Of a stretch of DNA of 64,000 bases, positions 34,519-47,200 are shown piece after piece. The first letter of the stretch is position 1. Each line of letters starts with the position of its first letter. Both the position numbers and the translations under genes were made by a program. This DNA is from Prosapia bicincta (taxonomy: Eukaryota; Arthropoda; Insecta; Hemiptera; Cercopidae): contig JBAIZL010000006.1 of assembly GCA_036971475.1 (NCBI GenBank), positions 5,257,501-5,321,500 of the forward strand, given 5' to 3'. The notes under the pieces are model-generated. The model was not told the origin of the DNA. It worked only from the letters and a program-made list of their open reading frames with translations, and did no database searches.

Positions 34519-36867
34519 GATACAAACTACGCTCCTCGTATAAACACAGTACTGAATCGTCAGACGAGGACGTAAAATCCGTCTTGACTAATCCCACCCG
34601 GACAATATACTTGTTTTAACGACCGAACAGCTAAAGCAGCGTGCCTAATTGAGGAAATCATTATCAATGACTTCACTTGTACTTTGGTAACAAGTTGGCC
34701 ATTGTGTTGAGAGTGTAGTTAGGTTTTTCGTTTGCTACAAAATTTAAAAGTGGGCCATTCATTTAACTCGGCTTGTTCGGCACAACCTTTAGAGCTAAGT
34801 GCTTTGTGTAATCATTGCCGTTTGAATGGGGTCCACATTCACTCAGTCATGAGACTAACCTATTTCTTCTCCAGTCACTGTCTAGACTCTCTGTGTGCGT
34901 TCAACTGTCTAAAGCACTGTAATGCTTAGCTTAATACCTGTCGACGTAATGTATTAAACCTATTAATGATACTGGTTAATCGTATTGTAATGCGAGGTAC
35001 CTACTTAGATAAAACAAATATTTAAGGGTCTACATCTCCTCACATAACTCTTACTTTGTCTACCCTTATGAAAACGTGACCCTTCTTTACCCTAAGTCAT
35101 TATTAATTATTAATCTAAGGTTGACCCGTAAGAGTCATGAGATGGTCAGCGACAATGTCCGACAAAAAACGATTGGGAAGGTTTCAAACACAACGTGTGT
35201 TGAACAAATCAAAAGTTTATACGGCAAAAGAAATCTCTCCAACTCTGGAAATGCTTTCTGAAAGCCATCTGAGATCTATCCTTGCTGACTATGAGAATGA
35301 CAGTGTTTTCAACATTGTGTTGACAAAGAATGCGGACTTTACTATAGGTAAAAAAAAATGCGTTAGGTTTAACTTACGAGAAATACCAAGAGAGTTCGCT
35401 GACTAGTAAAGGTCGGGCATCAATTAACCCCGAGGTGGTACAGTGGGAAACACGACAGGTAGTTGTGGCGAACCTATAAGTATAAAAGTAAGGTTAGACA
35501 AACACCGAGTCGGTGAGTCCTCCACCACTCTAAATGTCAAAGCCGCTGGAAATAGACTGGATACGTCCCTTGCTATATCTCGCGACTTGTACAAGCAGTG
35601 GTTTGAGGTTAGCCATAAGCTAACTCCTAAAATGCCTCCGCTCGTCAAACAAATACGAACATAAAAGTCCCACTAAGAAATACTTTGATGAAAAACAAAG
35701 TCTTTTTGAAATAGTTACTGTTTTATCAAATTTATCGACACTTTCGTATACTCATTCCAAGAGGATATTGCATGACTGAAGTCCGCAGACTTCTGCTGGT
35801 TAGGAGTGACTATTCAAGACGTCATAAAATTGTTAGATTAAACAAATCCAATGTGAAGCTATTAAATGTTATGAGGTGTACGCACAGAGCCTTTAATAGT
35901 TCTGCAAATTTATCTCCAGCTTCTCATTTACGTACGCAAAGAGTAGCTATACAGTTTTAATCTTACACGATTTTATTTAGTCACAACATTTTATATATAT
36001 CCACAAAGCGAGTTCCTATTCATTTTGTCTTCCGGGATACGGAGACACTAGCTCTAGTGCCATAAGCCAGTCTGGGTGACCAGTTAAGTATACAGTTCCA
36101 GTTGTGCTTGTGTTTACTGGTGGTGGAAATGGAGATTGACAAACTCACTGGACAAGGATTCAACATCACGTTTTTTGTAAAGATTTCAAGAAATACAGAT
36201 ATGTTAATGGGTGTATACGCCATTATTGCTCTAAATAGAACTGGGTTTTCAACTGCTTTGAGGGTTCCGAAGATGGTTGAGAAGCCAATGGCGTTTCTAG
36301 GTCTGAGTGACCTTCAGCTTCCTATGTTCTCCGCTAGGTTGACGATAACACAGAAAGAAACATTAGTTTTGAAATATTTCAGTAGCGTCAAGATGAGCTG
36401 CAAAACAAGGGAGCCAAACAGGGCAGATACGAGAAGCGATTAGACAGATCGGGTGGAAACCCTCGGGCTTGCCACGCCCAGGCTCGTGAGGGACGAACCA
36501 ATGAGATATCGTCATACGTCTTTACATCTCTAGATAAACTATCCACGTGTCTTTCAATAAGCCTATAGATATACTAGACTAATATTAACAGTTGAAAGTT
36601 TGCTTTCTTTAAATGTTTTATATACGTCCTTTGTTTTATATACAAAAGAGATGGAAATCAGCAACAAGATATCTAGCAGTGTCAGTCAATTCACAATATT
36701 AAACGACATTTATCAGAATTATTTACAGATAACTTTCTGCGGGCATGTTTACCGCTTTTAGCGATCGCATGATTCCTAACATTTTATATGTATGACGGAT
36801 CTGTTACAGTTGTCGCCGCTTCCCCGTCCCCAATTTCCAATATCTTCTGCCATAAGTGAATGCTTTC
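34519..36867 (+). other. Unassigned region with three unrecognised short frames
   Basis: Less AT-rich than most of the window. Frames of 89 codons (35137-35406), 73 codons (35443-35664) and 113 codons (36102-36443) have fairly protein-like composition and share one strand, which may mean the remains of a retroelement or gene. I recognise no domain, no start context and no convincing splice sites, so none is called a gene. Confidence 0.35.
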
Positions 36868-37200
36868 AAGGTCTAACGGGGTTGGTTATGCCGCCCTAGG
36901 ACCAAGTCCCTAGTCTGGGGGTCCGGCCCTTAGGTAAGGCCAACCGGAAGTGAATAAAGGTCCGATTGCACTACCTGGATCGAAATAATCAGACAGGATA
37001 TTGAGGTACTGAAACCTGGCCAATTGGAAGGTTCTACTGGTCCCGAGTAGTTCTGGAAGAGCGGCCGGACAGCTGTAACTGGAGGAGTTCGTCTTGGCCC
37101 AGTGGTGGGCTGCTGACCAGTCAATGCCTTATAGTAAGGTCGAAAGTCTTGCATACTGGTATTACGGGCGTGGCACCAAGCCCCATGCCTCAGGCCTGAC
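36868..37200 (+). repeat. GC-rich dispersed repeat B, copy 2
   Basis: Direct-orientation relative of 28970-29275, visibly diverged with several indels. The spacing of about 7.9 kb would fit two old LTRs around an internal region, but no gag or pol remnant can be seen between them. Confidence 0.6.
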
Positions 37201-37414
37201 GCTAGTCACCCGGACGGGAGTCACGAGTTTGAGGTTGGATTCGTGGAAGCAGAGATCTCATTAAGCGAACTGTAGATTTCCCTACTTTATGGCTAAAACT
37301 GTGTTCTTCTGAGATAAGAGCGGCTAGATGCTCCCTTGCTACACTCTTCTGTTTTAACTTCTTTCATTTTCTTCCACTTTTTCATGAAGCAACACCACAC
37401 TGTCATACGTTAAT

Positions 37415-37687
37415 GCCTTCTCTAGGTTTCTTGCAGTCATTGCTTCGTCAATGCCAACTTCTTCGTGGCCGTTCTCTCTTTCTTTTCTCAGAGAGAATCC
37501 ACTCTAGTACCTTTCGTGGCCACGCGTCTTCTGCCATCCTCTTTACGAGTCAAAACCTTGCTAATTTCCTTCTTTCTATCTCTTCCCTTATAGTTTTATC
37601 CAATTCCATTTCGTTACAAATTTGTTTATCTCTAACCCTTTCAAGTTTTGATTTACCGCATCTTCATCGTAAATGGTCCATTTCCAT
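37415..37687 (-). pseudogene. LINE reverse transcriptase C-terminal remnant
   Basis: The minus strand encodes LERVRDKQICNEMELDK, REEIERRKLARF, a TGA, LVKRMAEDAWPRKVLEW and KRKRERPRRSWH. This matches the conserved tail downstream of the polymerase in insect non-LTR retrotransposons (pattern R..R...I...R..WFGHV.RM......PK..LEW...GKR.RGRP..SW). Three in-frame TGA codons replace expected Arg/Trp/Gly-type positions. The catalytic polymerase motifs are not found upstream, so this is a short, decayed piece. Confidence 0.7.
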
Positions 37688-37699
37688 CGTCATTAAATT

Positions 37700-38888
37700 G
37701 TTATTATCAGCTATGGTAACACCAACCTGGTTTTTCAACAAAGTCAGACCAACCTTCTCAAGCATTAAACCTTTGAACCTTTTATTAGATTTGTATATAC
37801 AAATAAATTCTTTTACAAAGAGGCTCACTTAAACATTTCATAAATTTGAAAGGCAAGAATAAATAAACCCCAACAGGCTAACATTATGAACATTTGCGAA
37901 CACGTGTGTCTGTGACCAGAGAAAAAAGCAAGCAAGCCTAGAAAAACATCGCAAACAAAATTTAATTTGGCTAGTATAACATAGGCCTAAATTCTAAAAT
38001 TTGATCAAAGCAAAATATTAAAACTTATTACTTTGTAGGTATTTTGTTTACTCTTTTATCCACTCGCATTTCTAGAACTAATTTATCAGCATAATCGCTA
38101 AAAACATTAATTAATAATAGGCCTACTTCTTTTAAACTAATATATGTATATACTTTATAATTTCTGAGTCCTGAGTTATTTTATTTATACAAAATCAAAA
38201 TCCAACCGTTTAAAAATTAAACATTATTTTAATGGAATTAAATTGAGTTTTTAATCTTTTGAAAAATAAAACAGCGTTAACAGCGTCAATAATTACTTAT
38301 CTGGTTTACCACGTAAACGTTTTAGAATAATAGTCTACAGTAAACATGCTACAGAGCAATGGCTACAAGCACTCCATTCTAGCGGCATCTGTTGTCCGAT
38401 AAACAAAACGCCACTACTTAATGTTATAAAGAGAGTATTTATTACACAACCTAAAATATGAGCATCACGTTTGATATGTGTGCCTGAAGTTGTAATATGA
38501 GAACACAAAACTAAATATATTGATAGAATTATCGTGAGAAGAATTGAATGTAAACAATTATTAAATAACTTCTAATGAAATTAATTTAGGTAAATTTGTG
38601 TTAAAAAACGTCACATAATGAGTTTTTTTACACATAAATATTCAAAGTCTAAAAAGGTTTTTTAAAGGAACAACTGAAATTGCACCAAACCATATTTTAA
38701 AGTTTGTTCAGAAGTATAAAATTGCTAAAATATTAGTAAAATTGTATCATTTTATAAACACCAGTATTTATCCAATTGAAATATAACTTTTTTACTCTGA
38801 TATTGTGCAAGCAGATTGACATTTATTTTGTTTAAAAAAAAGTACATATTTGTAAAATATTTACGATTTTTTTCATTTCATGAGTCTA
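37700..38888. other. No supported feature
   Basis: AT-rich and unassigned. Confidence 0.4.
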
Positions 38889-38891
38889 TTA

Positions 38892-38985
38892 ATTTTCACA
38901 TCTACAATTTTTTACTGTAGTAAGTGTGTCTGTCGTTTTGGGTTTCCTGTAAATGTTGGATGTATTGTTATGTTGTAAATGTTTC
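38892..38985 (-). pseudogene. Small inverted PLE reverse transcriptase fragment
   Basis: The minus strand reads SNIYRKPKTTDTLTTV. This is the FNIYRKP segment that should directly precede the HNPSNHP segment of the same reverse transcriptase, which begins on the plus strand at 38999. The piece is therefore flipped in place relative to its neighbour. Confidence 0.65.
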
Positions 38986-38998
38986 CTTATCCACAACA

Positions 38999-39710
38999 CC
39001 TCAAACCACCCTATCCAACACAAACACGCTTCCTTCAGAGCCATGCTCCATAGACTTAAAGAAGTCCCAATGACCACAGAAAACATAAACTAAGAACTAG
39101 ACACAATTAAATATTTAGCATACACAAATGGATACAACACCACAGTAATAGACAAAATATGGTACAAAATACAAAAAAAAAACATTACAATTAACACTAC
39201 AGACAGGGAAAACAAATACATCACATTACCATACACAAACAAAACAACAAACAAAATAGCACTCATATTTCAAAAAATAGGATACAAAATAGCATACAAA
39301 ACTAATAACAAGTTACAATACAAAATACAACACAACACCAACAACAAAGATTAACAAGCACCAGGCTTATACAAACTGAAATGTGACGAATGTAACAAAT
39401 TCTACAGGTCGCAGCTTTAAACAAAGAGTCGAGTAACACAAACAAAACACCAACTCAACATTTTACAATCACATAAAATAAACTGGACACAAATACACAG
39501 ACATTTACCATAACCTAGAAATCCTACACATCAACAAAAAAGGACCACATCTCAACACACTAGAACAATATGAAATTTACAGACACACAAGAACACAAAG
39601 TACAAACATATTAAACGAACAAACACAAAATAAATCACACATACTCTTTGATACTATCGAAAACCTGCCTTTAAAACCGTCACCGCTTGACCCGACATCT
39701 CCAAGCAGAA
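38999..39710 (+). pseudogene. PLE reverse transcriptase tail and GIY-YIG remnant
   Basis: In order: IHNTSNHPIQHKHASFRAML and HRLKEVPMTTENIN (the end of the PLE reverse transcriptase), a TAA, KYLAYTNGYNTTVID, a threonine- and asparagine-rich linker, GLYKLKCDECNKFYR (GIY plus cysteine pair), NTNSTFYNHIK and LNTLEQYEIYRHTR. At least four in-frame stops or small indels break it. The YIG half is damaged. A CTGATGA-ATTGC-loop-GCGAT hairpin relic follows at 39715-39746 with AAAAC in place of GAAAC. A second copy of the same lineage is at 42329-42985. Confidence 0.8.
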
Positions 39711-39779
39711 GACACTGATGAAGATTGCCACATAGCGATAAAAAACATCATGTCTCTGTAAGTTTCAACAAATTTACAA

Positions 39780-40487
39780 AAATTATAATCCGGATAGTCA
39801 TTAACTATTATTCAAGTGATTAAGATTCACCGAACGTAATGGACTACAAAATTAAAGAAGAAAATATAGTTTCAGACTATATAGTTAGGATAGGTTCGTT
39901 TGCTAAGATAAAGCCAAATTGTTGTCAAGCAAAGTGACCTTAATTTAGTATTATAAGTTTTTTTCCATTCCAGCAAAGATCAATGAGGGAGTCTTCTATT
40001 TACAACTTTTATTGTTTGCCTACAATTATTTACACGTCTACCTGGATACTTTGTTGCCATATTGTAATGTAGTATTTTATTTAAAAATAAGCAAACTCCA
40101 TTTTATAAAGTTTCAAGTGTGTTGAACATCAGATTAAATGTTGTTTTTAAAAAAAATTTGAGTGTCAGAATAAATAATCATTTCTAACATTTAAATCCAT
40201 CTTCAACTAGAGATACTAGTTTTACACTAAAACACATGAACATACATTAATATGCACACTTGACTATAGTAGCACTATTTTTTTGTTTAGTGGGGTCAGC
40301 AGCTTTGGGAGATGTGCCCCATTGTCAAGAGTTACAGTCTGAATTAACAATGGGATAGATCTCCCGAAATGTTCACCTTCATAAAACAAAAATGTAAATG
40401 CTACTATAAAAATTACTTGCCATGTAGGCAAGTGTGACATATTAATTTATAAATAATATTCGAGCTGGCTTGTGAGTGAAAGTTATA
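39780..40487. other. No supported feature
   Basis: AT-rich, with a short palindromic patch near 40300-40360 around CATTGT and ACAATG. Nothing assigned. Confidence 0.4.
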
Positions 40488-40836
40488 ATTAAAGAATAAA
40501 AATATGGTTCAACTCACAAATATACAATGTTTTATTTCAAACGCGTTTCAACGACTATTTTGTCGTCATCCTCAGTGAAAATACACAAATGAAATTAACT
40601 AAAAAATATATATATATTAAACATAACCTATAAAGTTTTAGCAAAAGTAAAAACAAAATTTTTGTTTTTACTTTTGCTAAAACTTTATAGGTTATGTTTA
40701 ATATATATATATATTTTTTAGTTAATTTCATTTGTGTATTTTCACTGAGGATGACGACAAAATAGTCGTTGAAACGCGTTTGAAATAAAACATTGTATAT
40801 TTGTGAGTTGTACCAAATTTTTATTCTTTAATTATA
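40488..40836. mobile_element. Near-perfect 350-bp palindrome of PLE-like ends
   Basis: Left and right arms are almost identical in inverted orientation, with the centre at about 40659 and essentially no loop. Hairpin copies lie at 40545-40575 (minus) and 40745-40775 (plus): CTGAGGA, T, GACGAC, loop, GTCGTT, GAAACGCG. Inner parts include short (TA)n tracts. The high arm identity indicates recent origin or gene conversion between arms. Confidence 0.85.
40745..40775 (+). ncRNA. Hammerhead-like hairpin of a PLE end
   Basis: CTGAGGA, a single T, GACGAC pairing with GTCGTT (one G-T wobble), then GAAACG. The best-preserved example in a palindrome; its mirror is at 40545-40575. It resembles hammerhead core elements CUGANGA and GAAA with helix II between them, plus one extra U. 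Self-cleavage is untested. Confidence 0.5.
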
Positions 40837-41857
40837 TTAATTTATGTTAAAGAGTTTTAGTATAATCATTTTCATTTTTGTCTACTTCCTGAGGTTTTTT
40901 ACACCAATAGTCATTTTTTTGCAAAGTCAATGATGTGGCTAGTCAATAATTACAAAATTAATTTTGTTAATCCACAGTTGGCCAACATGTTATAATTATT
41001 CTAAAATTAAAGCTCCTCTTACTACAAAAATTTTAATTCAAGTCCGACTAAGCTATGCCTAACTGATACAATTTTTTAGTATTTTGAAGATAGTTAATTG
41101 GTGTACTTCTAGGGTGGGGGATGCAGATGTTTGCTACTTCCGTGTTCTTAGTAGCGTTCTAACTGTTAACAGATTACATCGATCAGACTTTTAGAAAAGT
41201 TATATGGGTATGACCCTTGGTGATAGTGTTTTGTTTTGACCAGCAGTTTTGTTTTATTTGTATTTGTATTTAATGAGTTTAGTAAGCTATTTAGTATTTA
41301 TTGTGAGTTTATATATTGTTCTTTTTTCATATGTGTTTAATACAATATTATTTGGAATAACTTTGAAGTAAAAATTATTTCTCATAGGAAAAACCTAGTC
41401 AAAGAGAGATTTTCAGTTACCTTGTTGTTGAGTCAGAAAGTACTTCAAAGACTTCAATTGTAAGTATAGTGAGAGTGATTATCTTTTCAAACATTCAACT
41501 CAGATATAGAACAATCAAACAGTAAAGGAAAGAATACCTCACTGAACATTTAGAATAATTTAACAAAACGTAATTGAAACAAAATCTAAAGTGACTGTTA
41601 GTCATAGGGAAAGACCATTACAATCTGAGATTACTAAATCTTGACTAGTTCACAAATCAGTTTATCAAAAAAAAATTCTTGGATGAAACATTACAAAGCC
41701 GCCTAGAGGAGAATTGCTTCTAAAAGACTAAACAAAATCTAGATTGTTTTAAAATATTTTACCTAATCACATTCTGTATATGATACAGCAATATAGAAAT
41801 TGAAGAACATGTAATAATGCAAAATGAATATTCATAACATGTCTTAGATGGCCCAAT
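40837..41857. other. No supported feature
   Basis: AT-rich and unassigned. Confidence 0.4.
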
Positions 41858-42300
41858 TTATAGAAATATTGGAGTTTTATGGAAATATTAGCATTTTTTG
41901 GAGTCATACATTTCTTGGTCAAGAAAGCAATTCATGTTTACATAACAGACATGGAGGAAAGTAATATTACACCTCTGGTTTATTTTAGAGCTGTGATATC
42001 TGAAGACCACTTCCATCAATTGGTAATACCTATAAGATTTGCCTTAAGATGCAGTCGAGACAAGCTCAAAAAAGTTCAATAACTCGGCTCCTATTAGATA
42101 TATTTTTGAGCATTTAAAAAATGATGTATTGAAAAGAACACACCTAGAGCTAATCTAGCTATTGGAGAAATGTTATAGGCATTTTGAGGTATATAAAAGT
42201 TCTGTCAATATACCGCAAACAAGTCAGATAAGTATAGTATAGAAATTTATACAATATTTGGTTCTATAAGATACTACACCATAACAGTCTGGAAATTTAT
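41858..42300 (+). pseudogene. piggyBac-family transposase relic
   Basis: From 41879 one frame reads MEILAFFGVIHFLVKKAIHV, TPLVYFRAVISEDHFHQLV, RFALRCSRDKLKKVQ, and after several stops RANLAIGEML, KFCQYTANKSDKYSIEIYT. The order matches piggyBac transposases (ei.aF.Gi..l..k, ..Ms..RF..l...iRF.., ..l.iDE.m.aFrGR..frqY.p.KP.KyGIKiy). The first catalytic Asp is changed to Gly (GEM for DEM). At least seven in-frame stops make it inactive. It is unrelated to the younger piggyBac element at 50.7 kb. It ends where a PLE fragment begins. Confidence 0.7.
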
Positions 42301-42328
42301 ATAGGAACGCAGCGCGAGAGACTTCAAA

Positions 42329-42985
42329 TCTCTCTGTTCCTCAAACTCACCATAACAAAAAGCCACACACAAAAACACAGCTTCAACATTTACAGGAAAC
42401 CCACAATGACAAACAAACTTATCCACAACCCCTCAAACCACCCTATGCAACACAAACACGCTGCCTTCAGATCCATGCTCCATTGACTTAAAGAAGTTCC
42501 AATGACCACAGAAAACATAAACAAAGGACTAGACAACATTAAATATTTAGCATACGCAAATGGATAAAACACCACAATAATAGAGAAATAATGGCACAAA
42601 AAACACTAAAACTAACACTACAGAGAGGGAAAACAAATACATCACAATACCATACATAAACAGAACATCAAATTAAATAACGAAATAGCATACAAAACTA
42701 ATAACAATTTACAATACAAAATGCAACACAAAACCAACAACAAAGATAAACTACAAACACCAGGCGTATACAAATTAAACTGCAACAAATTCTACATTGG
42801 GTAAACAGGCTGCAGCTTCAAACAAAGACTCGAGGAACACAAACAGAACACCAACTCAGCATTTTACAATCACGTAAAAGAAATAGGACACAAATACACA
42901 GATATTTACAATAACTTAGAGTTCTTACAAAACAAAAAAAGATCACATTTCAACAATAGAAATTTGTTATGCTAGAACAATATGA
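42329..42985 (+). pseudogene. PLE reverse transcriptase tail and GIY-YIG remnant, second copy
   Basis: Starts within the reverse transcriptase (ISLFLKLTITKSHTQ, SFNIYRKPTMTNKLIHNPSN), continues HPMQHKHAAFRSMLH, a TGA, LKEVPMTTENIN and DNIKYLAYANG, then linker, then GVYKLNCNKFYIG, a stop, GCSFKQRLEEHKQNTN and GHKYTDIYNNLEF. It has YIG and REEH-like residues that the copy at 39 kb has lost, but the cysteine pair is shortened by a deletion. Several stops are present. The upstream palm motifs (including the catalytic aspartates) are absent. Confidence 0.8.
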
Positions 42986-44077
42986 AATTTATGTTATGTC
43001 ATTGTTATGATCATATACATTGTTATACATTTATATTACCAACTACCATAAAATTCTTTTCTTTTCAACAGACTATATTGAAAATATATACTTGTCCAGT
43101 AAAGATAAATTTAGATACAAAAAAGAAAACAATGTTTATAATATTGGGTAAGTAGGTGCTGAATTCAATTCTGTCATTAGTAAACCTCTTATAAATATAT
43201 TTATAAAATATGTTTTGACAGATTCATAATCAATGCTATGGTCAAAACTATAATAGTCCCAGACTTGCAATTTGAAGGGAGCCCTCGACTGGTAATGTAG
43301 ACCCATGTTAACAAATGATTTTAAAAATTGTAATTTTAAGATGTTTTGTTTTTAATTTGTACTTATTAATTTTTAGATTTCGATTTAGTTAACTGAATGC
43401 TCGTTAGGAAAGTAGTAGAATTTTCTAAATAAATTCAGTCAATTTTAATGATTTTTTTTTATATAGAGTTTTACCACATACCAAAGGATAGGATATATAT
43501 AGGATACCAAAGGATAGGATAGGAATGATAGCATATATAATACGCCACAAATCTACACTACAACTTCCCAACATTTCATGTTAATGAGATGAGTTGTACA
43601 GTAATACATAAAGGATAAACAAATGAAAACTGTTAAATTTAATCTTAATGGTGAACTTATAACTTATAATTTCTATTGTCAATCATTGTACAGGCCTTTT
43701 AATCTTTGTATTACACTGAGCTTAATGTACAAGAAGAAAATAGGTATTCATGCTTGTCATGGCATAGTGTTATAGAGTGTACAAAAATGTTATAGATTTT
43801 CTGCTTTGTATCATTGACGTTTATGATTTCAATCAGTAAAAACATAAAAATTATGTAAATGTAATGAAATTTCATTAATAATTTAAAATTTTGTTACGAA
43901 TAATTGTATTAAATACTGCTATTTTAAAATATTACATAAATAAACAATATAAATAATTTTTAATAAAATAAACAAAGAAATAAATTAAATAATCTTTATG
44001 TAGATACAAAAATAATACAAATTAACATATAAATAACTACGAAATTACCAAAAATAAAAATAATAAAACAAATAAAA
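42986..44077. other. No supported feature
   Basis: AT-rich. A short duplicated ACCAAAGGATAGGATA patch at 43480-43525 is the only repeat noted. Confidence 0.4.
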
Positions 44078-44240
44078 GGCATACACAAAACTCACAAATT
44101 AATCATTTATTGTCACATGTTTCATTGACAAAGTCATCATCAGTGAGTGTTACTACTACAAACTCTAACTTACAACTCAAGCTGATTATGACTTTGTCAT
44201 TGAAACACGTATGAGTCAATAAATGATTAATTTGTTAGTT
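44078..44240. mobile_element. Short palindrome, same PLE family as 31.3-32.4 kb
   Basis: Arms share GCATACACAAAACTCACAAA and ATTAATCATTTATTG with the outer ends of the large palindrome at 31318-32395. Hairpins at 44119-44143 (minus) and 44182-44206 (plus) keep GACTTTGTCA..GAAACA. The inner part lacks all coding sequence. Confidence 0.75.
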
Positions 44241-47200
44241 TTGTGTATGTCTTTTATTTTTAACATAACCTCACAAGCTAAGATCAAAGAATAGTTGTAA
44301 AAAAAATAATAATTTCAAATTACTAAGAACATCTCAAAAGTAAACTATAAATAACCTACAAATAAGTGAATAATCAGTTAGCTCCGTGCAATAAAAACTC
44401 ATACACTGCAGTGATATAATTTTTTATAAATAATATAATTGCTGCAAATTTATATTAGTAATTGTTATCAACTTCATTCTGTAAAAAACATAATTGAAGA
44501 TGATTTCACACCAACATACAAAGTTTAAAGTTAGGTTTACCATTGACATGGTAGTTTGATATCAGATCATGAAGATAATGCAATAATATTTTAAAAAATT
44601 GTGCAAATATATATTGTAGATGAAGAAGTACAGTCAATATGCTATGGACGAAGCTTTGACTGAGGGTACTAGTTTCTTTATAACCAAACATATTCTAACC
44701 AGACACTTTGAAAGTATTTAATAAAACAGGTATATTTAATTTTAGTATAAACAGTGTTTCATTTTATAATAGAATGGTAATTTTCGGTTACCCAAACCTC
44801 ATCGATATTGGAAAATAAAATTATATCGGTGATGTAAAAATTTCTCAGAAACATAGAAAAAGCAACACTTGGGGCTTATACCCTAATAAATAAATATTTT
44901 GAAAAAAAGAAACATTCTGTCTCACTTGTAACAATACATATAAAATTTTATAAAATCAAGGTTTCCTTATAAAAAAAAGAATAACACACTATATTACAAT
45001 ATAACCACAAAATATGATTATGATAAATTTGGTTTTTTAGACAAAATAGAGTTTATTGCTATATGACTCAAACAGTTCATACATTACATGATCTTACTCC
45101 ACATGTAGGTTATAGGAAAAGAATTAATATTTTTTATTTACAATCAAGTCTATTCTGAAAGAATACTTTTAAGGTACATTATATTGCAGTAAAACAACAA
45201 TTCTATTGTTAAAAAAATAATAGGTTTATAAATTTTGTGGCGGTAATATTTTTAATTTTTGGGGAATCGGTACCAGGGGAGTTTACTTTTTGGAACTACT
45301 TTTATCAGTACTTTTTGGGTTTTATTATTTATTTGTGTTCCTGAGGAGTTACTAATTTTTAACATACTACTGATATATTATAGTTCTAGGTATAATTTTT
45401 TTTGCCATTCTAATGATGTCTAGATAACTGATAATTACCAAAGAAATTCTTAGTTGCACTTGACAAAATGTAGGTCTACTCTCATTTTACTTAATTGTAT
45501 CAATACATGTAAAATTTTATACTTGGAGAGTTTATTTAAAAAACAATGCTCTATTTGAAACCACAAAAAAATAACTATTTTACGATACATTTATAGTGCC
45601 CAGTTAGGATAGGTGAACTTATAAAGAAGTATTTCTCAGCATCCATTAAAATTGACAAAGATAATATAGTTATGTGAAGTTCAACATAACTCAGTTTCTT
45701 AATAAAACACAACATAATATTGGTTAAAATGCATATGCGCGGCCACCTACGATATTTTGGAAAATTGTTCAAAACCACCAAATAGGACTAGAACAAGAAT
45801 GTTTATGAATTGACCTAGGAAAGTTACGTTTTTTAAATTTAAAGTAGGGCGCTTATGCATTTTAACCATAATATTATATTACATTACAACAAAATTATAC
45901 TACAATTTATTTACCAAGTATCCACGAAGTTTTGTATCAAAACCCCTAATGCTTTCATTGAATAACCTGAAGTCTCAACAGTAATTTGTTGAGACAAACC
46001 ATGACTAGCTAATATCATAATTAATATTTAATTTCGTATTTTTTAAACAACCAAAGCTATTCTAACCAGTTACATTATAACTTTATTATAATATACTGCT
46101 TACTTAGACATATTTTTGTTTATACACAATTATTTTTACAATAATAGCATGTTATCTCTATAGTTAAATGGTTTCCTACCATAATGTTACCGTTAGTAAA
46201 ATTATAAATATTTACAATCAAATCTATACTACAGAGACAATTTGTAGGTGTGATTTAAAATAGAGCAGATATATTTTACTGTGGTGTAACATATTGCTGG
46301 TTTGATAGGAAACATTACTTTATACAGATTATAAAAGTCAGTATATTTAGATGTTGCAATAAATTTTTTGACAAATTTATAGTTTGAGATGTACCCTATA
46401 TTTTATTTCTTGATTTTTTATATGTAAGAACAATTGGAGCAGACGGTTATTTGGAAAGTATTAGCTATACTTCATATAGCTTTATGCTGTTTCAAATTGT
46501 AACTACTATGATATACATTTCAAATCTTTTTTCGTTTAGTATGTATTTTTTTAATAAGGTATGGAAAAAATCAAAATATATACAGTCCTTATCAAGTATT
46601 ACCAGGTTGAACATTATATGCTGTGAAATTAAGTGGTCGAGCTATTAATATGAATTGCGAATTTTCACTTTTGTTATTGGAGTGTAAAGCCGTTATTCAA
46701 TCTCGTTATGATTAATTATTAATTTAATGTAAAAGAAGAAATACATACCTAAACTTGGGTCCAAAAACGTACAGACGAAGCGGTAAATAAACTCCACTGA
46801 AACCGTCGTCACTCACCTTGTAATTAAAAGTATAGATTGAATAATTTCAACCTATAACAGCAGAGAATAAACAGTCATGATGTTATCACATAGAAACTCT
46901 TCTAGCGCACCAAAACATTTAATACATCAGAATTTGAATACCTAGACGTAATAGAATTCATAAACACTTATTGATTTTGAAAGATACATAGCTCATATAT
47001 AGAATAATTTAATAAACAAACTTCAACTTTGCAACTATATTGGTGATCCGTTGCCTTGAACAGAGCTGTCTTGAAAATTAAACTTCAGAGATCCTGAGAG
47101 TATTCGAGACTAAACGAATAGCCAGGTAGTCTGCGTCCATTGTTGAGACCACAATCCTACGAAATTTCAATTTGGACGCACTTATAATGAAATACTTGTT

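Noticed and set aside
35137..36443. Three unrecognised frames as a multi-exon host gene
   Set aside because: No consistent splice sites, phases or known domains could be found. They are kept only as an unassigned region.
37413..37832. 139-codon plus-strand frame as a gene
   Set aside because: It is the antisense of a LINE reverse transcriptase remnant.
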